From NCBI GenBank assembly GCA_013153675.1, contig JAADEA010000105.1, positions 1 to 10,103 on the forward strand: a stretch of DNA of 10,103 nt, given 5' to 3'. This document shows positions 7,005-10,103 of this stretch, piece after piece (the stretch's first letter is position 1; each line of letters starts with the position of its first letter). The notes below the pieces were generated by a model, which searched no databases, was not told the origin of the DNA, and saw only the letters and a program-made list of their open reading frames with translations. The DNA comes from Campylobacterota bacterium (GTDB lineage Bacteria > Campylobacterota > Campylobacteria > Campylobacterales > Sulfurovaceae). Made by a program: the position numbers and the translations under genes.

Positions 7005-7008
7005 CCTC
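6990..7008. terminator. Bidirectional hairpin terminator carrying both convergent stop codons
   Basis: GAGGCTAA-CAT-TTAGCCTC is a perfect 8-bp stem with a 3-nt loop. The plus-strand gene's TAG (7002-7004) lies in the right arm, and the minus-strand gene's TGA (7009-7007) starts at its edge. Neither side has a strong T-run (CAAAATTTATAAT on plus, TGTAATATT on minus), so efficiency is uncertain. Confidence 0.55.
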
Positions 7009-7849
7009 AAAATTTATAATAGAGTTTAAAAAGAGCAACAGAAGCAGCAAAAATCAAAGTAGAAGCTATAACTCTTTTAAAAATAATACCTATTTGATTT
7101 CCAATTTGACAACTACTACATTGTCGATATTTTTTTGCTTCATATTGAGCATAAACAAAATAGATAATCATTAAAATGATTACTCCAATATAACCATATT
7201 TTTCAAAGGAGTATATTCCCTTTATTGTATCTATCTTTAGATCAAAAAGTTTCTCAAATAAAGGAGTAAATAAAAAAAGAGCCATAAAAAATATTATTTT
7301 ATCTGTAAAACTTCGAATATAATCTTTTTTAGAATATATTGGACACACTTCATCTAAATTTGGTTTTAATCCTTTTTTTGAAAGATCATCTAAAATCTTT
7401 TCTCTATACTCTTTTTTTGTCCATATTAAAGGAGTGGTACCGCACAAAAAGTCCATTTTTCTTTGCAAAGTAGCAGCAAGTTCACTATCATCAATATCTT
7501 CATAATACTCTTTGCCAAACTTATCTTGATAGTATATTTTTACCTTCTTATAACGAGGAATTTTTAGCTCTACTCCAGGAAAATAGCTATTTGTCTCAAT
7601 ATTTTCAAATCTCTCTTTTTTAGACAAAAATCTTAAATTTATATACTCTTTATATTCTCCATTTTTAAGTTTTACAACTATTACATTAAAAGGTCTTGCA
7701 ATTTGGATAGCACTTAGAGCATCTAAATTATTTGCCTTCATTGTATCAATCATATCATCAACTAATCTAATAACTGACTCATCAAAACCTCTTACATCTC
7801 CACATGGTACTAATCTATTATCTGGATATACTACTAACTCATGAACCAT
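7007..7849 (-). CDS. Peptide-deformylase-like pseudoenzyme fused to C-terminal membrane segments
   Basis: 280 residues. Residues 2-141 follow the peptide deformylase fold from end to end: the ELVVYPDNRL start, a VRLVDDMIDTM-type helix (about 27-37), then three places where the catalytic motifs should be. Motif 1 (GxGxAAxQ) is LDALSAIQ at 42-49, keeping only Gln49 and one Ala. Motif 2 (EGCLS) is ETNSY at 85-89, so the metal-ligand Cys is Asn87. Motif 3 (HExxH) is RKMDF at 130-134, so both His ligands and the catalytic Glu are gone. It should therefore be inactive as a deformylase. Residues about 185-198, 220-236 and 258-277 are hydrophobic membrane segments, with CSSC (244-247) between the last two. 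The ATG lacks a ribosome binding site, but the MVHELVVYP start matches deformylases. Its role is unknown; binding of nascent chains or ribosomes at the membrane is only a guess. Confidence 0.82.
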   Translation of the reverse strand: MVHELVVYPDNRLVPCGDVRGFDESVIRLVDDMIDTMKANNLDALSAIQIARPFNVIVVKLKNGEYKEYINLRFLSKKERFENIETNSYFPGVELKIPRYKKVKIYYQDKFGKEYYEDIDDSELAATLQRKMDFLCGTTPLIWTKKEYREKILDDLSKKGLKPNLDEVCPIYSKKDYIRSFTDKIIFFMALFLFTPLFEKLFDLKIDTIKGIYSFEKYGYIGVIILMIIYFVYAQYEAKKYRQCSSCQIGNQIGIIFKRVIASTLIFAASVALFKLYYKF

Positions 7850-7876
7850 AATAAGACTTTTATATAAAGATAGTTA

Positions 7877-7900
7877 CAAAAAGATTGCCCCAAAGGGCAA
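7877..7900 (-). terminator. Intrinsic terminator of the sqr-small protein transcript
   Basis: On the minus strand TTGCCC-TTTG-GGGCAA is followed by TCTTTTTG: a perfect 6-bp GC-rich stem, tetraloop and T-tract. It begins about 10 nt after the small gene's stop and ends 27 nt before the next start, so it isolates sqr from the deformylase-like gene. Confidence 0.75.
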
Positions 7901-7909
7901 AAGGGGGAA

Positions 7910-8086
7910 TTAGTGGTGACTCTTCATTACCACTAAAATCATTTTAATGTTAATTACAATAAATCTAAAAATTTGCCAAATTATACAAGTTCTAAGAAAT
8001 TTTACAATTGGAGTTGGAACCATTGTCTCAAAACTTGGCTCATAAGGTCTAATATGTTTTTCTATTGAATGATCTACACTTCCCAT
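7910..8086 (-). CDS. Small membrane-type protein downstream of sqr (58 aa)
   Basis: 58 codons plus TAA, sequence beginning MGSVDHSIEKHIRPYEPSFE. I do not recognise a family. The first 25 residues are polar, with two prolines and an HIRPYEPS stretch. Residues about 30-54 form a long hydrophobic or amphipathic helix (FLRTCIIWQIF.. to ..IKMILVV) containing Arg32, Arg41, Lys48 and one Cys34. The protein ends Lys-Ser-His-His. Evidence that it is real: AAGGAG at 8098-8093 with 6-nt spacing, ATG start, a position 24 nt after the sqr stop on the same strand, and an intrinsic terminator right after its stop. The basic, one-sided helix suggests a membrane-surface or single-pass protein. Since Sqr itself is bound to the membrane surface, a partner or anchor role is plausible, but that is inference from context. 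Confidence 0.72.
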   Translation of the reverse strand: MGSVDHSIEKHIRPYEPSFETMVPTPIVKFLRTCIIWQIFRFIVINIKMILVVMKSHH

Positions 8087-8110
8087 ACTTTTCTCCTTTT
8101 TTTATATCTA

Positions 8111-9580
8111 TTATTCTGGAATTAATGTCCAACCTGGATTTAGTTTTGCTTTATAGATAAACATATGATGTAAAATATGTTTAATCCAATGTCCTGCAAG
8201 TCCAATCTCACCAAATGTATAGTCAAGATCTCTACCAATTCCAGGATATTTTTCAAAATCTGGAACAACTGGATAAACTGTTAGAGCTGCTGCTAAACCT
8301 TTAGTTAAACTCTTTCCTGCACTCGCAACACAAGCTGCACCCATCTCAGCCATTGAAGCAGTATGAGTTGGTTTATCAGATACACCTAAAATCATATCAC
8401 AAACATTTCTTGCTACTGCTTTACCAATAATACCACTTGGCATACCAGTTCTTGGTGGTGTTGGGTTAATTGGTGTACCTTTTGGAGATTTCATTGGTTT
8501 AGAAATTAAATGTGGTGGTGCAAAAGCAATTCCTGCTGCAAAAATATTTGGATAGTCTGGATTTTGATAGATTTTTGGCCAATCGCTTGCCTTCCACTCT
8601 TCATAAGGTTTTGGAGTATAATCAGCATCTACTTTCATAAAACCATTTGGAGCAAATATTTTACTTGTAATATCTTCTCCATTTTTATCGTATGCTTTTA
8701 AGCCAACTCCAGCAAAAGGAGGAATTAGCATAGCAAAATCAAATTCCATCTCACCTTCTGTTCCATCTAAAAGCTCATAATGAAGTTTTCCTTCTTCTAC
8801 TTTACTTACATGAGCTCCAATTGTCCAATCAACTCCTCTTTCAACAAATAAAGATTCTGCAAAAATTTTAGAGCTTGCTGCATACCCACCTCTTTTAATA
8901 TGAAGACCACCAATACCAAAATCACCCAAGAATGACTCATTTGAAATCCAATGGATATCTAAATTATCTCTTACGCCAGCTTTTGTAGCCTCAAATTCAA
9001 TGTTAAAGATATACTCAAATGCAGCACCTTGGCATGTACACATACCATGACCAGTTCCAACTACAATCTTTTGCTTTTGAGTTTTTGCTTTTTCAAAAAT
9101 CTTTTGAAGTTCATTATTAGCATGCACTGCATGGTCTGCTGTACAAACTGATACTGTATATGGTCCAAGCCCACCTTCTCCATTTCCAAGTCCTGGAGTA
9201 GCATCAAAATTTAACTTTGGTCCAGTAGCATTAATTAAATAGTCATACCAAATCTCTTCTGTTTGTCCCTCTTTACCTTGTCCAGTATATTCAATAGTAA
9301 TATAAGGCTTATCACTTCCCTCTTTTCCTTCTGGATGAATAGAGACAGCCTTTGCTTGTCTATAATCAATACCAGCTTTTTCATATACTGGAGCCAATGG
9401 GAATACTACATCCTCTTTTTTCATTCCTCCAACACCAACCCAAATATTTGAAGGAATCCAGTTCCAGTTACTATTTGGAGTGACAACTATTACTTCATGA
9501 TCATTTCCGAGCCACTTTTTAGCAAATGTTGCGGCAGTATGCCCAGCAACACCAGCACCCATAACAACTAATCTTGCCAT
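8111..9580 (-). CDS. sqr: Sulfide:quinone oxidoreductase
   Basis: 489 residues from the ATG at 9580; the AAGGA at 9590-9586 is 5 nt from it and would overlap a start at 9586. The flavoprotein oxidises sulfide to sulfane sulfur or polysulfide and passes electrons to the quinone pool from the membrane surface. Seen: dinucleotide motif GAGVAG (8-13) at the N-terminus, NATGP (117-121), Cys146 in VSVCTADHA, a second Cys pair C181-T-C183 in GMCTCQGAAFEY, and Cys417 in EMGAACVAS. These probably form the Sqr redox cysteine set. The C-terminus (from about 460) has GLAGHWIKHILHHMFIYKAK, the amphipathic membrane-binding end usual for Sqr. It is longer than the classical forms of about 430 residues and belongs to one of the longer-type Sqr groups of Campylobacterota and Chlorobi; I do not assign the type number. 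It leads a two-gene unit with the 58-residue protein. Confidence 0.93.
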   Translation of the reverse strand: MARLVVMGAGVAGHTAATFAKKWLGNDHEVIVVTPNSNWNWIPSNIWVGVGGMKKEDVVFPLAPVYEKAGIDYRQAKAVSIHPEGKEGSDKPYITIEYTGQGKEGQTEEIWYDYLINATGPKLNFDATPGLGNGEGGLGPYTVSVCTADHAVHANNELQKIFEKAKTQKQKIVVGTGHGMCTCQGAAFEYIFNIEFEATKAGVRDNLDIHWISNESFLGDFGIGGLHIKRGGYAASSKIFAESLFVERGVDWTIGAHVSKVEEGKLHYELLDGTEGEMEFDFAMLIPPFAGVGLKAYDKNGEDITSKIFAPNGFMKVDADYTPKPYEEWKASDWPKIYQNPDYPNIFAAGIAFAPPHLISKPMKSPKGTPINPTPPRTGMPSGIIGKAVARNVCDMILGVSDKPTHTASMAEMGAACVASAGKSLTKGLAAALTVYPVVPDFEKYPGIGRDLDYTFGEIGLAGHWIKHILHHMFIYKAKLNPGWTLIPE

Positions 9581-9606
9581 ACCCATCCTTTCGATTTATA
9601 TTATCG

Positions 9607-9623
9607 TACCTTATTTTATGGTA
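9607..9623. promoter_or_regulatory. Inverted repeat in the sqr promoter/leader region (candidate operator)
   Basis: TACCTTA-TTT-TATGGTA: 7-bp arms with one mismatch and a 3-nt centre, 27-43 nt upstream of the sqr start. A weak -10 (TAAAAT, 9618-9613 minus) lies inside it, with a poor -35 (TTTAAC, 9641-9636) at 17-bp spacing. Binding of a regulator here would block sqr transcription. Speculative. Confidence 0.35.
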
Positions 9624-9725
9624 TTGCTTATTAAAGTTAAATTAAAACTATTAAAATTTTTATGAAATTAAAAATATTTATAAAACTTATAATTGACTCT
9701 TAATTTTTAAAATAAAAGATTTAAT

Positions 9726-9754
9726 TTGGTATTATCTTTTTTGAAAGATATAAT
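9726..9754 (+). promoter_or_regulatory. Promoter of the solute-binding protein gene
   Basis: -35 TTGGTA (9726-9731), 17-bp spacer, -10 TATAAT (9749-9754, perfect). The start point would be near 9761, giving a very short leader of about 9 nt, so the ribosome binding site AAGGA (9759-9763) would lie at the mRNA 5' end. The true start may therefore be slightly different, or translation may be near-leaderless. Confidence 0.55.
9733..9750. repeat. Perfect inverted repeat inside the promoter spacer (candidate operator)
   Basis: TATCTTT-TTTG-AAAGATA: perfect 7-bp arms with a 4-nt centre. It fills the space between the -35 and -10 elements and overlaps the first two bases of the -10. That is a classical position for a repressor site, though chance is possible in AT-rich DNA. 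Confidence 0.35.
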
Positions 9755-9769
9755 TAAAAAGGATCTTAA

Positions 9770-10103
9770 GTGAAAAGATATTTAATATTACTTATATCGA
9801 TTATATGGTTTCTCTGTTCTTCTGAGTTTCATAGAAGTATCTCATCTTCTCCAACAAGAATAAATCCTCTCTTAGCTACAGATAGTGCAAGTGGAGAAAT
9901 TACAGGATGGATATTTAATGGCTTAGTAAAATATGATAAAAATGGAAAAATAGTTCCTGACTTAGCTAAAAGTTTTTATTTTGAAAATAATAAAACATTA
10001 ATTTTTAAACTAAAAGAAAATGTATTATGGCATGATGGAAAAAAATTTAATGCCTATGATGTAAAGTTTACATATAATCTTCTTAACTCAAAAAAGATAG
10101 CAA
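9770..10103 (+). CDS. ABC transporter solute-binding protein, family 5 (peptide/nickel type), N-terminal part
   Basis: 111 codons are readable, open to the right edge. The sequence fits the SBP_bac_5 (DppA/OppA/NikA) family: INPLLATDSASGEITGWIFNGLVKYDKNGKIVPDLAKSF (residues 31-69) and a WHDGKKFNAYDVKFTYN block (about 88-104) are diagnostic. Such proteins capture di/oligopeptides, nickel chelates or similar ligands in the periplasm and deliver them to an ABC permease, whose genes would be expected to the right. Residues 1-15 form a hydrophobic export signal; Cys16 follows it, but the preceding WFL is a poor lipobox, so lipidation is uncertain. The start is GTG at 9770 with AAGGA 6 nt upstream; no in-frame ATG lies nearby. 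Full-length members have about 500 residues, so roughly four fifths is missing here. Confidence 0.88.
   Translation, partial: MKRYLILLISIIWFLCSSEFHRSISSSPTRINPLLATDSASGEITGWIFNGLVKYDKNGKIVPDLAKSFYFENNKTLIFKLKENVLWHDGKKFNAYDVKFTYNLLNSKKIA

Noticed and set aside
8510..8701. 63-codon plus-strand reading frame
   Set aside because: Antisense shadow of sqr; the Cys/Trp/Ile-rich translation is an artefact.
9263..9451. 62-codon plus-strand reading frame
   Set aside because: Antisense shadow of sqr with no start signal.
9581..9586. ATG at 9586 as the sqr start
   Set aside because: The AAGGA box runs directly into this ATG with no spacer; the ATG at 9580 has correct spacing and gives the standard N-terminus.

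Overview
The window looks like a chromosomal segment of an AT-rich, sulfide-oxidising Campylobacterota (Epsilonproteobacteria) bacterium. The basis is low GC, compact gene packing, AAGGAG-type ribosome binding sites, the occasional TTG/GTG start, and a gene set (sulfide:quinone oxidoreductase, TRAP transporter, DUF1858 protein) common in vent and sulfidic-habitat members such as Nautiliales, Nitratiruptor and Sulfurimonas relatives. The genus cannot be fixed from this sequence. No mobile element, CRISPR array, tRNA or rRNA was seen.

Layout, read left to right (most genes are on the minus strand). 1-2606: a closely spaced run argH (argininosuccinate lyase, 2606-1197), a DJ-1/PfpI-family gene (1168-608) and a truncated class I/II aminotransferase (598 to beyond the left edge). 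2607-2774: a 168-bp gap with a probable terminator overlapping the end of the TRAP operon and two tandem TATTAATA boxes next to the argH ribosome binding site. 2775-5802: a complete three-gene TRAP transporter in the order dctP, dctQ, dctM, with a TakP-like (2-oxo acid/lactate type) binding protein. The 73-bp dctP-dctQ gap is almost entirely three consecutive hairpins. 5866-6357: a two-domain DUF1858-DUF2249 protein upstream of the TRAP genes, preceded by a perfect extended -10 promoter. 6420-7004 (+): a divergent flavin-reductase-like flavoprotein. Its stop codon and that of the convergent neighbour lie in one 8-bp-stem hairpin (6990-7008).

7007-7849: the most unusual gene here, a peptide-deformylase-like domain that has lost every metal-binding and catalytic residue and is fused to about three C-terminal membrane segments. 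7910-9580: sqr followed by a 58-codon membrane-type small protein gene with a strong ribosome binding site and a good intrinsic terminator, forming a compact sqr-small protein unit. 9581-9769: the divergent regulatory region between sqr and a family-5 ABC solute-binding protein gene (9770 to beyond the right edge). It holds a consensus-like promoter and two inverted repeats.

Functionally the window combines sulfide oxidation into the quinone pool (sqr), import of small organic acids and peptides (TRAP, ABC), the last step of arginine synthesis, and redox or protein-quality accessory genes. The best candidates for something undescribed are the membrane-anchored deformylase pseudoenzyme and the sqr-linked small protein.
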